A DNA stretch of 64,000 bases from Clostridium neonatale (GCF_001458595.1 NZ_LN890325.1:62324-126323); one strand, 5' to 3'. Positions 42,606 through 51,875 are shown, counted from the first letter of the stretch. A program made the numbers and translations. Notes: generated from the sequence alone by a model not told the origin.

Positions 42606-44132
42606 ATGGGTAAGCAAAATAAAGTGATGGATTTCTTTTCTGCACTTGGCAGAAGCTTAATGTTACCGATTGCAACTTTAGCAGCTGCTGGTCTGTTATT
42701 AGGATTAACTTCTGCGTTATTAAAACCTCAAATTCAAGAGGTACTTCCATTTTTACAGATAACAGGCGTTTCATATTTTATAACAGCTATAAAAACGATT
42801 ACTGCAACTGTATTTGGAATGATTCCGGTATTATTTTCAATTTGTATAGCCTTTGGATTGGCTAAAGAAGAAAAAGAAATTGCAGCATTTGCAGGATTTA
42901 TAGGGTATTATGTTTTCTTATTAAGTGCATCATTAATTATTGGATCAGGATTTTTTGACTTTAGTGCATTAAAAATGGCAAGTATTCTAGGTGTGGCAGA
43001 TACAATAGAAATGGGAGCATTTGCAGGTATGCTGACTGGTATATTAACAGCAGTACTTCATAATAAGTTTTATAACGTTGAATTTCCAGTTGCTATTGCA
43101 TTCTATGGTGGCAAAAGATTTGTTGCTATAGTAGTTATTGGTGCAATGACTGTTTTAGGACAAGTGATTCCATTTGTCTGGGTTCCAATCTCTTCAGCAA
43201 TTACTAGCTTAGGAAATATGATAGCTAGCCTAGGACATTTTGGTGTATTCATTTTCGGATTTTTAGAAAGATTATTAATTCCAACTGGACTACATCATGT
43301 TTTAAATGGTATATTCCGTACTACTTCCGTTGGTGGTGTGTATGAAGGGGTTGAAGGCTGTTTAAATATTTTCCTTCAATTCTTTGATAAAGTTCCTATA
43401 TCTGAGCTAAGACAATATACTGCATTCTTAGGACAAGGTAAAATGCCATTTATGATGTTTGGACTCCCAGCAGCAGCTTATGCAATTTATAAAACTTCAC
43501 CTAAAGCAAAACAACCAAAAGTAAAAGCGCTAATGATTGCTGGTGTAGCTGCATCTATTGTATCAGGAATTACAGAACCTTTAGAATTTGCATTTATGTT
43601 TGTTGCACCACCTTTATTCCTTTTCCATGCAGTTATGGGAGGGATATCTTTTGGATTGCTAAGCTTACTAAATGTTGGTATAGGAAATACTGGAGGCGGT
43701 ATTATAGATTTCTTAATCTATGGTGTTTTAGTTCCGGGATCAAATTGGTATATAGTAATTCTAGTAGGTATTGTATTTGCGATAATTTACTACTTAGCTT
43801 TCAAATGGTACTTCTCAAGCAGAAATCTTTCTATTGATGTAAATGAAGATGAAGTAGAAGACACTTCAATTCAATCAAATGGGCAAGGTGCAAGTGATTT
43901 AGCTACAAAAATCATAGATGGATTAGGTGGATTTGATAATATTGTGGCAGTTAATAATTGTATTTCAAGATTAAGAGTTGACGTTAAAGATATGTCATTA
44001 ATAAATGAAACTTTATTGAAATCTACTGGCTCTATGGGAATTGTAAAACCTTCAGCAACTCATATTCATGTTATTTATGGGCCTAAGGTTGAAAAGGTTG
44101 CAAAGCAGGTAAAAGAGGCTATGAAAAGATAA
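42606..44132 (+). CDS. malP: PTS alpha-glucoside/maltose-type EIICB
   Basis: A 508-residue glucose-family EII. The EIIC domain (about 1-415) contains about ten membrane segments with IPTGLHHVLN and GITEPLEFAFMFVAP, and the EIIB domain (about 430-508) has the phosphorylated Cys452 in NNCISRLRVDV. It lacks a EIIA domain; the separate glucose-type EIIA at 46877 could supply one. AGAGGA supports the ATG at 42606 rather than the one two codons earlier. Its place after the GH4 gene indicates maltose or another alpha-glucoside as substrate. Confidence 0.93.
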   Translation: MGKQNKVMDFFSALGRSLMLPIATLAAAGLLLGLTSALLKPQIQEVLPFLQITGVSYFITAIKTITATVFGMIPVLFSICIAFGLAKEEKEIAAFAGFIGYYVFLLSASLIIGSGFFDFSALKMASILGVADTIEMGAFAGMLTGILTAVLHNKFYNVEFPVAIAFYGGKRFVAIVVIGAMTVLGQVIPFVWVPISSAITSLGNMIASLGHFGVFIFGFLERLLIPTGLHHVLNGIFRTTSVGGVYEGVEGCLNIFLQFFDKVPISELRQYTAFLGQGKMPFMMFGLPAAAYAIYKTSPKAKQPKVKALMIAGVAASIVSGITEPLEFAFMFVAPPLFLFHAVMGGISFGLLSLLNVGIGNTGGGIIDFLIYGVLVPGSNWYIVILVGIVFAIIYYLAFKWYFSSRNLSIDVNEDEVEDTSIQSNGQGASDLATKIIDGLGGFDNIVAVNNCISRLRVDVKDMSLINETLLKSTGSMGIVKPSATHIHVIYGPKVEKVAKQVKEAMKR

Positions 44133-44139
44133 AAATAAA

Positions 44140-44168
44140 AAGAGCAGCTATTGATGTTGCTCTTCTTT
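44140..44168. terminator. Bidirectional terminator between EIICB and RpiR genes
   Basis: AAGAGCA (44140-44146) pairs with TGCTCTT (44158-44164), with A and T runs on either side. It lies 7 bases after the EIICB stop and 6 before the end of the convergent RpiR gene. Confidence 0.7.
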
Positions 44169-44169
44169 G

Positions 44170-44943
44170 TTAATCTATATTAGTTTTGCTTTTTAATCTA
44201 TTTATATATAGTTCTAGAATTGATTCTACAATAAATTGTATAGATAATCTTGACTTAATGTCTATACCATAAAACTTTGTATTTTCAGTTTCACCATGTA
44301 GAACTATATTGGCTATTTTAGACAATTCACTATCATAATTTGAAGTTATTGCAACTACAGTGGCAGAATTAGCTTTGCTTAATGCTGCTGATTTTACAAT
44401 TGGGACTGTAGATCCACCAGAGCTTCCTATTATAAGAATATCATCTGTATTCATATGTGAAGCATCACGATAAAGAAGTGGGGGATCAATGTAAAATGTA
44501 CATGGTCTGTTTAAGGATAACAGCATGTTATAAAAATATTCTAATGGCATTTGGGTGAGTCCTCTGCCAAAGATATGGATATTTTTATTACTGCATAAAC
44601 AGTCAACGATATAGTTTAAATCATCTAAATTTAGATTTAATATAGTACTTTTTAATTTATAAAGACTGTTTGAAATAATTTCATTTACTTCAACATTAGA
44701 GGGATTATCACTATTTTGGGATAATGAATCAGATTTTAATTGAAATTTTAAGTCGTTAAATCCCTGCAAATTTAATTTTTTACACAAACGAAGAATAGTT
44801 GCTGTGGATACATAAGTGTTTTGTGCTAATTGATTAATATTCATTTTTATGACTTTATCTTTGTTAGAAAAAACATATTGCAATACATCCTCTTCATTTG
44901 TAGTTAATGTCTGCATTGCTTTAGGATCAAATTTATTTATCAT
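44170..44943 (-). CDS. MurR/RpiR family regulator (first of a pair)
   Basis: A 257-residue protein with an RpiR helix-turn-helix (about 10-80, with NINQLAQNTYVSTATILRLCKKL) and a SIS domain (about 105-245, with IHIFGRGLTQMP and DILIIGSSGGSTVPIV). It should sense a phosphosugar and control the convergent maltose-type genes. It is 24 bases downstream of a closely similar RpiR gene, with which it may be co-transcribed. Confidence 0.88.
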   Translation of the reverse strand: MINKFDPKAMQTLTTNEEDVLQYVFSNKDKVIKMNINQLAQNTYVSTATILRLCKKLNLQGFNDLKFQLKSDSLSQNSDNPSNVEVNEIISNSLYKLKSTILNLNLDDLNYIVDCLCSNKNIHIFGRGLTQMPLEYFYNMLLSLNRPCTFYIDPPLLYRDASHMNTDDILIIGSSGGSTVPIVKSAALSKANSATVVAITSNYDSELSKIANIVLHGETENTKFYGIDIKSRLSIQFIVESILELYINRLKSKTNID

Positions 44944-44967
44944 TACCAGTACCCATCCTTTTAAATA

Positions 44968-45741
44968 CTATATATCAATTTTAGATTGATTTAAATAATA
45001 AAGATAATGTTGAAGTATTATATCAATAATATAAAATATACCAGTTCTGCTTTTTACATCAGAATTAGAAAATATGCGATCTCTTGAGAAAAAATATAAT
45101 GTAGTATCTGCAAGTTGAGATAATGGATTATTTGTAAGTGGAGTAATCGCAATAATATGTACATTATTACTTTTTGCTATTCTAGCGGCCTTTAATATAG
45201 AAGGATTAGAACCTGTAACGCTTGCTAGAATTAGAACATCATTTTCAGTAAGGTTCTGAGCAGAGTGATATGCTATAGTATCAGTCTTATATAAAGTTGT
45301 TGAACGTTCAGTAGCTAAGAGATATCTTTGCATATATTCAAAAACCATACTAGTAATTCCAGTAGAAAATAAATGAACTTTTTTGTCACTTAAAAGATAA
45401 TTAACAACTACATCTATATTTTTTGTATCAAGTAAGCGACTGGTATTTTCAATTTGAGTATATAAGTCCATTAATACATTTTCATTATTTATAGGATTAA
45501 TATCGATTACTTCTTGAGAATTTAAACGATTTTTTAAGGAAAATTTTAATTCAGAGTATCCACTGAAATTTAATTTTTTACACAAACGTAGGATTGTAGC
45601 TGTTGAGAAAAATACTTTCTCTGATAATTCATGAATACTCATATTTAAGACTTCGGATGTGTGAGTATCTATGTATTGTAATATGGATAATTCGCTTTGT
45701 GTTAAAGTATTTAAAATATTATTATCAATAAAATTTAACAA
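44968..45741 (-). CDS. MurR/RpiR family regulator (second of a pair)
   Basis: A 257-residue protein of the same design as its neighbour: helix-turn-helix with SIHELSEKVFFSTATILRLCKKL and SIS domain with VHLFSTGITSMVF and DVLILASVTGSNPSIL. The HTH halves are nearly alike while the sugar-binding halves differ, so the two may bind related operators but different effectors. It is divergent from the AEC carrier gene. Confidence 0.88.
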   Translation of the reverse strand: MLNFIDNNILNTLTQSELSILQYIDTHTSEVLNMSIHELSEKVFFSTATILRLCKKLNFSGYSELKFSLKNRLNSQEVIDINPINNENVLMDLYTQIENTSRLLDTKNIDVVVNYLLSDKKVHLFSTGITSMVFEYMQRYLLATERSTTLYKTDTIAYHSAQNLTENDVLILASVTGSNPSILKAARIAKSNNVHIIAITPLTNNPLSQLADTTLYFFSRDRIFSNSDVKSRTGIFYIIDIILQHYLYYLNQSKIDI

Positions 45742-45820
45742 TAGATATCACTCCTGTTCCATAACTATAATTTTAAGTTTATCAAAAGGAAATACAAATT
45801 GCAAGAAAGAGGAAGAAGCA

Positions 45821-46747
45821 ATGAACATAATGGTTTTGATTGAAACTATGGTGGTGTTATTTGTAATAATGCTAATTGGGTATATATTAAATAAATTGGG
45901 GATATTGAGAGCGGAATCAAATGATGTATTATCAGAATTAATAGTAAAAGTAACGGGACCAGTTTTAGTTGTTAGTTCTGTTTGTAGTACAAATGAAATG
46001 ACAGATAAAAATCAAATTATTAAAATTTTCTTTATTGGAATTTTATTATATGTAGTTTTAATTGCTTTTTCTCAAATCGTAATAAAACTATTCTGTGCAA
46101 ATGATGAAAGTAAAAATATATATTCATTAATGCTTGTTTTTACTAATACATCTTTTGTAGGATACCCTGTTCTTAGGGCATTGTATGGTGATTATGCCAT
46201 TTTTGCTTCTGCAATTTTACATATGCCATTTAATGTTTTAATTTACTCTTATGGAGTATATATGATTCAAAATAAAGGTGATTCAAAAAGAAAATTTAGA
46301 ATTGAAGATGTTTTAAACGTAGGAGTTATTGCAGCAATAATTGCTTTAGTAATATTTTTACTTGGTATAGAGGTGCCGCAAACAATACAAAAGATATTAT
46401 CTATGATTGGAGATATAACTATTCCATTATCAATGATGTTAATAGGGTCTTCATTGGCACTTATACCAATAAAATATGTATTTAGCAATATAAAAATATA
46501 TATAGTATCATTTATAAAATTAATAATTATGCCGCTTATTGCATATTTTATAGCTAACTTATTTACAAGTGATAGTTTTATAATTGCACAATTAACAATA
46601 GCAACAGCTCTTCCAGCAGGATCAATGATTGTAATGTTAACAACTCAATATAAAGGCAATGTAAAAGCAGCATCTATAGGTGTTTTCATAACTACAGTTT
46701 TATCAGTAGTAACTATTCCTTTAATGATTTATTTATTGTTAACATAA
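45821..46747 (+). CDS. AEC family transporter
   Basis: A 308-residue membrane protein of the auxin-efflux-carrier family with ten hydrophobic segments in two halves, GYILNKLGIL near the start, and TNTSFVGYPVLRALYG in the middle. Bacterial members move organic acids such as malate. The frame extends 50 codons upstream, but GAGGAAG precedes the ATG at 45821 and the upstream residues are not hydrophobic as expected. It lies between the divergent RpiR gene and the EIIA gene. Confidence 0.85.
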   Translation: MNIMVLIETMVVLFVIMLIGYILNKLGILRAESNDVLSELIVKVTGPVLVVSSVCSTNEMTDKNQIIKIFFIGILLYVVLIAFSQIVIKLFCANDESKNIYSLMLVFTNTSFVGYPVLRALYGDYAIFASAILHMPFNVLIYSYGVYMIQNKGDSKRKFRIEDVLNVGVIAAIIALVIFLLGIEVPQTIQKILSMIGDITIPLSMMLIGSSLALIPIKYVFSNIKIYIVSFIKLIIMPLIAYFIANLFTSDSFIIAQLTIATALPAGSMIVMLTTQYKGNVKAASIGVFITTVLSVVTIPLMIYLLLT

Positions 46748-46796
46748 GTGAATTTTTAGATAAAATTTAAAAAAATAGAAATGCAATAATATAAAA

Positions 46797-46824
46797 ATAT
46801 GGCAATACAAGAATATAGCCATAT
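46797..46824 (+). terminator. Weak hairpin after AEC gene
   Basis: ATATGGC (46797-46803) pairs with GCCATAT (46818-46824) over 7 bases; no clear T run follows. It may attenuate transcription from the AEC gene into the EIIA gene. Confidence 0.35.
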
Positions 46825-46876
46825 AAGTTTAGCAGTCAGATTGAAATATAAATATTAGATATATAGGAGGATTAAC

Positions 46877-47359
46877 ATGTTTTCATTTTTAAAAAAGAAA
46901 GAAAAAGGATTAGAATTAAAAGCTTATTTATCAGGAGAAATAATAGATATTACTGAGGTTAATGATGAAGTTTTTTCATCAAAAATGATGGGAGATGGAG
47001 TAGCTATAATTCCAACAACTAATTTAGTAAAGTCTCCAGCAGATGGGGAGATAACAGTAGTTATGTCTGAATCTAAACATGCAGTGGGAATTAGATTTGA
47101 AAATGGAGTTGAAGCACTTATACATGTTGGAATTGATACTGTATCAATGAATGGACAAGGATTTGAGGTTTTTGTAAAAGAGGGAGACAAGGTAAAGCAA
47201 GGTGATAACCTTATTAAATTTGATCCAGGCTTAATAAAAGAAAAGGGATTTGTGGCAGATACGATGCTTGTAATAACTAATCATTTAGATTATCCAAGCA
47301 TGGAATTAATAACAGGAAATGAAGTTTATGCTGGTGAAAGTACAGTGGTTAAATTTTAA
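46877..47359 (+). CDS. PTS glucose-type EIIA
   Basis: A 160-residue EIIA of the Crr family. His83 in LIHVGIDT is the phosphorylated residue and His68 in SKHAVGI is the second conserved histidine; their spacing of 15 equals that of the E. coli protein. It carries phosphate from HPr to glucose-family EIIB domains, and the nearby maltose-type EIICB lacks its own EIIA. TAGGAGG precedes the ATG. It is separated from EIICB by the RpiR pair and the AEC gene. Confidence 0.92.
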   Translation: MFSFLKKKEKGLELKAYLSGEIIDITEVNDEVFSSKMMGDGVAIIPTTNLVKSPADGEITVVMSESKHAVGIRFENGVEALIHVGIDTVSMNGQGFEVFVKEGDKVKQGDNLIKFDPGLIKEKGFVADTMLVITNHLDYPSMELITGNEVYAGESTVVKF

Positions 47360-47581
47360 AGGTTGAATTAAAGATATAGGCCATATGATTTTAGAGTAAT
47401 AAAAATATCATATAGCTTTTACTTTTATATTTTTTTATTAAAGCATTCTTTTTAATATAGTTAATAATACTTTTGAACAAGACAAAAAAATACGATGGTA
47501 GTATAATAATATACAAATTAACAATTAATTTTAATAAACTATGAAAAAATTAAAATTTAGTTGAAGAAAGAAGGGATTAAT

Positions 47582-48154
47582 ATGTCTCAATTTGAATTAT
47601 TTAAAAGTGTAATAGTCGGTAAATTTAATAACTTACAGCAGATAGAGCAAGAAAAAAATAATGGGAACGTAATTCATCCAATTGCAAAGCATGTAAATGC
47701 AATTGTTAATGATAAAATTGACAATTTACCAGATAATTTTAAAGGTATTTTTGTATTAGAAGAAAGCTATTATACATTTGTTGATGCAGATAGAACAAAT
47801 ATATTACCTCATTTATTTTTATTTGAAGAGACAGAAGATGGTAAGGTAAGACTTACATCTTATGAGGTTCCTAAATCAATAAATAAAAAAGATTTTACAA
47901 ATTCAAATCCTGATTTAAGATTAGATTATAATGAACTTGAGATATCAGAGAAATTTAATCCTATGACATATGAGTACAGTGAGAAAACTGGATTTTATGG
48001 AAAAAGCTTAAGTCAATTTGGACCTGATACGACATTTTTATTAGAAGAAACTTTAGATAAAGATAAATTTGAAGTAAATGAAATACTTAAAAAAGGTGAT
48101 AGGGTTTTAGTTGGTTTTGAATCGCCAATAATATATTTAAGGTCACAGGAATAA
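47582..48154 (+). CDS. Hypothetical protein, possibly lipocalin-like
   Basis: A 190-residue soluble protein that I do not recognise with confidence. Its strand-rich pattern (VGKFNNLQQIEQEK, FVLEESYYTF, HLFLFEETEDGKVRLTSYEVP) is weakly reminiscent of CpcT/CpeT-like beta barrels. No signal peptide or membrane segment. AAGAAGGGA precedes the ATG at 47582; an in-frame TTG lies 7 codons upstream. It stands alone and ends in a 440-base gap with two hairpins. Confidence 0.5.
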   Translation: MSQFELFKSVIVGKFNNLQQIEQEKNNGNVIHPIAKHVNAIVNDKIDNLPDNFKGIFVLEESYYTFVDADRTNILPHLFLFEETEDGKVRLTSYEVPKSINKKDFTNSNPDLRLDYNELEISEKFNPMTYEYSEKTGFYGKSLSQFGPDTTFLLEETLDKDKFEVNEILKKGDRVLVGFESPIIYLRSQE

Positions 48155-48202
48155 CAAGATATCAATATACATGATTATTTAGTTGAAAAAACAAGAATAA
48201 TG

Positions 48203-48235
48203 GCCTTATCCTAGATAAGGCATGTTAATATTTTT
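48203..48235 (+). terminator. Hairpin GCCTTATC/GATAAGGC
   Basis: Arms 48203-48210 and 48214-48221 form an 8-bp stem with a 3-base loop; a T-rich stretch begins about 10 bases later. It may end the transcript of the preceding hypothetical gene. Confidence 0.45.
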
Positions 48236-48275
48236 CATTTTTTGATAAAGAACGACTATAATATTAAGAATAGTA

Positions 48276-48317
48276 ATACAGATTATCAATTTTAAAATTG
48301 GTTATCTGTATTTTTTA
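48276..48317 (+). terminator. Near-perfect palindrome with T run
   Basis: ATACAGATTATCAATTTT (48276-48293) pairs with 48294-48311 with two mismatches, followed by TTTTTT. This is a good intrinsic terminator upstream of the XRE gene and may mark the left boundary of the phage-like module. The remaining 280 bases to the XRE gene show nothing clear. Confidence 0.65.
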
Positions 48318-48597
48318 TTTTGATAAATAATTTAATAGACGATGAATTAACTTATATTATAAATGTATATTTGTCAACAAGAATAGCGGGAATATTCTAT
48401 TTTAGGTTATTAAAAATCACTTAGATATAGGAATGAAGGTACTTTAGACAAGATAGAAAATAAGAAAGATGAATTAATATGTAAAAAAATAGTAGATTTA
48501 TACCTCGATATATAATACAATAATTTTAATATTTACAAAAATACAAATAAGTGTAAGTGGGTATTATTGAAATTTATTATGGGGAGAGGGAATATTT

Positions 48598-48792
48598 ATG
48601 GGTAAAGTAATAAAAAAATTAAGAGAAGAAAGAAATATGTCACAGGAAGACTTAGCAAAACTGACGTGTATTTTTAATCAAACACAAATTAGTAAGATTG
48701 AACTTGGCATTAGAGTATTAAAAGAAGATGAAGTAATAATATTTGCAAATATATTTAAAGTCACAATAAGTAAATTATATTCTTATAGTTGA
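48598..48792 (+). CDS. XRE family helix-turn-helix regulator
   Basis: A 64-residue one-domain DNA-binding protein: GKVIKKLREERNMSQEDLAKLTCIFNQTQISKIELG contains a classic HTH_3 motif. GGGGAGAGGG precedes the ATG. Small XRE proteins commonly control phage or mobile-element genes. It precedes a phage-type replisome organizer gene by 50 bases. Confidence 0.85.
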   Translation: MGKVIKKLREERNMSQEDLAKLTCIFNQTQISKIELGIRVLKEDEVIIFANIFKVTISKLYSYS

Positions 48793-48842
48793 AAAGTTTC
48801 ATATGATTTAATATTTATTTGATAAAAAGGAGAGCGGGATTT

Positions 48843-49676
48843 ATGGCGGGAAACAAATATTATTGGCTTAAACTTCAAAACAATTTTTTTGAAAAGGAAG
48901 AGATAAAAATACTTTTAGCAATGCAAAATGGAACAATTTATGTAATCATTTACTTAAAATTATTACTTAAAAGCATAGAAACAGAAGGCGCACTCATATT
49001 TAAAAGAACAATACCATATACACCAGAAATGATATCGTCGATTACGGGTGAAAATATAGATATAGTACGGATAGCAATAGATATTTTTATAAAGCTTAAG
49101 CTTATGGAGAATTTAGAAAATGGAGCTTTGTTTATGAATGAAATACAGAACATGGTTGGGGCTGAATCAAAATGGGCAGAGATTAAGAGAAAGCAAAGAG
49201 AAGAAAAAAAGCAGATACAAGGCAATAAAAACAATAATGTGCATGAAGGTGATAAGAGTGAGCTCATTGAAAATTATGGGGAAAACAATATAGAAGTTAA
49301 GTTTGAGGACAATGTCCAAGAGGTGTCTGAAAAAAGTCTTATAGAGAAAGAGTCAGATACAGAAATAGAGAAAAAGAAGAATAAGATATATATGGATCTC
49401 ACATTTATAGATGACATTATTGACAATGTGAAGATTACACAGGAAGAATATAATAAACTCGGTATGAAGCATGGAACTGTTAATGTAAATACAATTATTT
49501 TAAAGCTTGATAATTATATAGTTAATGGCAAGAAAAAATATAAAGATCATTACAGAGTGATTAATACCTGGTGTTTAAATAATACGAAAAACAATAATAA
49601 AACTTCATATGGAAAAAATAATGATAAGACTAAAGAAGTAAAAAGTAGAAGTCATAATATGTTTACTTTTGATTAA
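48843..49676 (+). CDS. Phage replisome organizer-like protein
   Basis: A 277-residue protein whose first 115 residues (KYYWLKLQNNFFEKEEIKIL and following, then GALIFKRTIPYTPEMI) match the N-terminal domain of phage replisome organizers, a DnaD-like winged helix that loads the helicase. The middle (about 120-190) is charged and repetitive; the C-terminal part is DnaD-like in size. AAAGGAGAGCGGG precedes the ATG at 48843; upstream in-frame starts lack a site. It precedes a DnaB-like helicase gene by 12 bases. Confidence 0.8.
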   Translation: MAGNKYYWLKLQNNFFEKEEIKILLAMQNGTIYVIIYLKLLLKSIETEGALIFKRTIPYTPEMISSITGENIDIVRIAIDIFIKLKLMENLENGALFMNEIQNMVGAESKWAEIKRKQREEKKQIQGNKNNNVHEGDKSELIENYGENNIEVKFEDNVQEVSEKSLIEKESDTEIEKKKNKIYMDLTFIDDIIDNVKITQEEYNKLGMKHGTVNVNTIILKLDNYIVNGKKKYKDHYRVINTWCLNNTKNNNKTSYGKNNDKTKEVKSRSHNMFTFD

Positions 49677-49688
49677 GGAGGTATGGAT

Positions 49689-50978
49689 ATGGGGCAACTG
49701 CCACAAAACATTCAGGTTGAAGTTGAGATATTAGGTGGGATAATGCAAAATCCTAATATGCTTACAGAAGTTTTAGAAAGTGTAACATTTGAGGATTTTT
49801 ATATTAAAAGACATGTAGTAATTTTTGAAGGTTTATGTAGACTGTTTGCTGAAGGTAAAGATATAAATATAACAATGCTTATTGATGCCATTGGCAGAGA
49901 GAATTTAAAAGATGTTGGAGGAGTAACTTACATTACTGAATTAGCTACAAGCGGATTACTTATAAATCCTGAGAAGTATATTGAGATTTTAAAGAATTGT
50001 TCATACAGAAGAAAAGCCATAAAGGCAATGCAGAAATATATGAACAAATTTTATGATGATAACGAAAATCCAAATAAATTATCTGGTGAGCTTATTAATC
50101 TGCTTGTTGATTCATCAACTGTCCACAGTTCAATATTGAATGACACAAAGTTATTAACATTAACTGTGGAAGAAATAGAAAAAAGATATAAAAACGGTGG
50201 ACAAATCTCAGGAATGGAAACAGGATTTATAAACTTTGATAGGGCGACTAATGGACTTAAAAAGGGAGAATTAGTTGTAATTGGCGGAAGGCCATCTATG
50301 GGTAAGACCTTAATGGCTCTTAATATAGGAGATAAACTTGCAGAGAAGGGATATTGTGTAGGGCTTATGGAACTTGAAATGACTCCGGAATCACTAGGAT
50401 TTAGAAGGCTCGCATATAATTCCAATACCGAAACACAAAAGCTACAGACAGGCAAATTGAATGATGAAGAATTTTACAAAGTAGCAGCTGCATTCAACAG
50501 ACTTGCTAAAAATGATAAAGTATTCACAGACTGTAGCAGTTATCAGAGTATACTCACAATAAAAGCAAAAGCTAAGGCAATAAAACAATCTCATGGATTA
50601 GATTGTTTTATAGTTGATCATTTAACTCTTATGGACATACCTTCTAAAAATAATAGAAGTCAGGAGATTGGTGATGTTACGAGAGCTTTAAAATTGCTTG
50701 CTAAGGAATTAGACATAAATGTAATTCTAGTATGCCAGCTATCAAGGGCAGTTGAATTAAGAAGTAATAAGAGACCTATTATGAGTGACTTACGCGAATC
50801 AGGGAATATTGAGCAGGATGCAGATTTAATTGTATTTGCATACAGAGATGAGTATTATTATCCAGATACGGAAGAAAAAAATATTATAGAATGGATTATC
50901 TCAAAGCAAAGGAATGGCAGAACAGGTACTCTTAAATTCAGGTATCTTGATAAACTACAAAAAATAGAAAATTTATAA
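49689..50978 (+). CDS. DnaB-like replicative helicase
   Basis: A 429-residue helicase with the DnaB N-terminal domain (about 5-105, with PQNIQVEVEILGGIM) and a RecA-like C-terminal ATPase: Walker A GGRPSMGKT near residue 201, FIVDHLTLM as Walker B and SDLRESGNIEQDADLI as the DnaB-specific loop. The length is close to chromosomal DnaB, but its place beside an XRE gene and a replisome organizer indicates a phage- or plasmid-type copy. AAGGAGGT supports the ATG at 49689. Confidence 0.92.
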   Translation: MGQLPQNIQVEVEILGGIMQNPNMLTEVLESVTFEDFYIKRHVVIFEGLCRLFAEGKDINITMLIDAIGRENLKDVGGVTYITELATSGLLINPEKYIEILKNCSYRRKAIKAMQKYMNKFYDDNENPNKLSGELINLLVDSSTVHSSILNDTKLLTLTVEEIEKRYKNGGQISGMETGFINFDRATNGLKKGELVVIGGRPSMGKTLMALNIGDKLAEKGYCVGLMELEMTPESLGFRRLAYNSNTETQKLQTGKLNDEEFYKVAAAFNRLAKNDKVFTDCSSYQSILTIKAKAKAIKQSHGLDCFIVDHLTLMDIPSKNNRSQEIGDVTRALKLLAKELDINVILVCQLSRAVELRSNKRPIMSDLRESGNIEQDADLIVFAYRDEYYYPDTEEKNIIEWIISKQRNGRTGTLKFRYLDKLQKIENL

Positions 50979-51002
50979 TTCATAGCTTTATAAAATAAAA
51001 AG

Positions 51003-51045
51003 CAGATGTAATTTTCAAATAAAGTAAAATTACATCTGTTTTTTG
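51003..51045. terminator. Bidirectional terminator between helicase and sigma genes
   Basis: Arms 51003-51015 and 51026-51038 are perfect 13-base complements (CAGATGTAATTTT), followed by TTTTTT. It lies between the convergent helicase and sigma-factor genes. Confidence 0.85.
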
Positions 51046-51057
51046 TTGTCTCATTTT

Positions 51058-51648
51058 TTATGAAAGATAAGAAAGTGAACTATTAGAAATAAGTCGATTG
51101 TAAATCTTATTTAAAATAATTTGCTTGTCTTTATAAACTTTACTATAACTTATGTTTTTCAATTCTGAATAAGCTTTAAGTGAATATCCTTTAATAAAAA
51201 TAAAGTTTATTAATTCTTGTTCTTCAGAGGTAAGAGTTTTTAATGATGCTTTTAATATATCGCAGTCAATTTTATTCATGATTAATTCATCTAGGTCTAT
51301 TTCTTCTGACTTTAGTATGCTTTGTAATTCATCAGTTAAATGTATTAAATTAGAAGAAGCAATTGAACTCTTCTTTAAATTACATTTAACAAGGTCCTTT
51401 AAATTATTTTTTATTGCATTAATTGAATAGGCAACAAATCTATGTTTGTTTTCATCATAAAGTAAAAGACATTTAGCTATACTTTTGTAACATTCACTTT
51501 TAATATCATCAAAGTCATAACCATTTAAATGAACTTTACTAGAAATGTTTATTATGAATGGTTCAAACTCCTTTAAAAGTTCCTCTTGTGCAGTTTTATC
51601 ATTGGCTTTAGATTTCTTAACTAAATTTTCTACATAATCATAATCCAA
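51058..51648 (-). CDS. Orphan sigma-70 family factor
   Basis: A 196-residue protein with sigma region 2-like sequence (KANDKTAQEELLKEFEPFI, YDFDDIKSECYKSIAKCLLL) and a C-terminal region 4-like helix-turn-helix (LTSEEQELINFIFIKGYSLKAYSELKNISYSKVYKDK, in part). It resembles the small orphan sigma factors of clostridia (UviA/BotR/TcdR-like), which activate toxin, bacteriocin or phage genes. AAGGAGG precedes the TTG at 51648. No anti-sigma gene is adjacent. Confidence 0.75.
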   Translation of the reverse strand: MDYDYVENLVKKSKANDKTAQEELLKEFEPFIINISSKVHLNGYDFDDIKSECYKSIAKCLLLYDENKHRFVAYSINAIKNNLKDLVKCNLKKSSIASSNLIHLTDELQSILKSEEIDLDELIMNKIDCDILKASLKTLTSEEQELINFIFIKGYSLKAYSELKNISYSKVYKDKQIILNKIYNRLISNSSLSYLS

Positions 51649-51875
51649 GGGTAGAAATCCTCCTTAAATAACATAATAAAATATATAGTTAATTTTAGAT
51701 AAAACCACTATATACAGTATATACGACTTTTAATAGGAGGTACTACTTGTAAATGAATAATAGTCTGAAATAGAATATTGGCTAGGTGAAATAAACGGTG
51801 ATATAATTAATTTGCTAAATTATAGAATACAAAAAAAGAATGATTATTTTTAAAATTCAAAGGAGGAGGGTTTCT

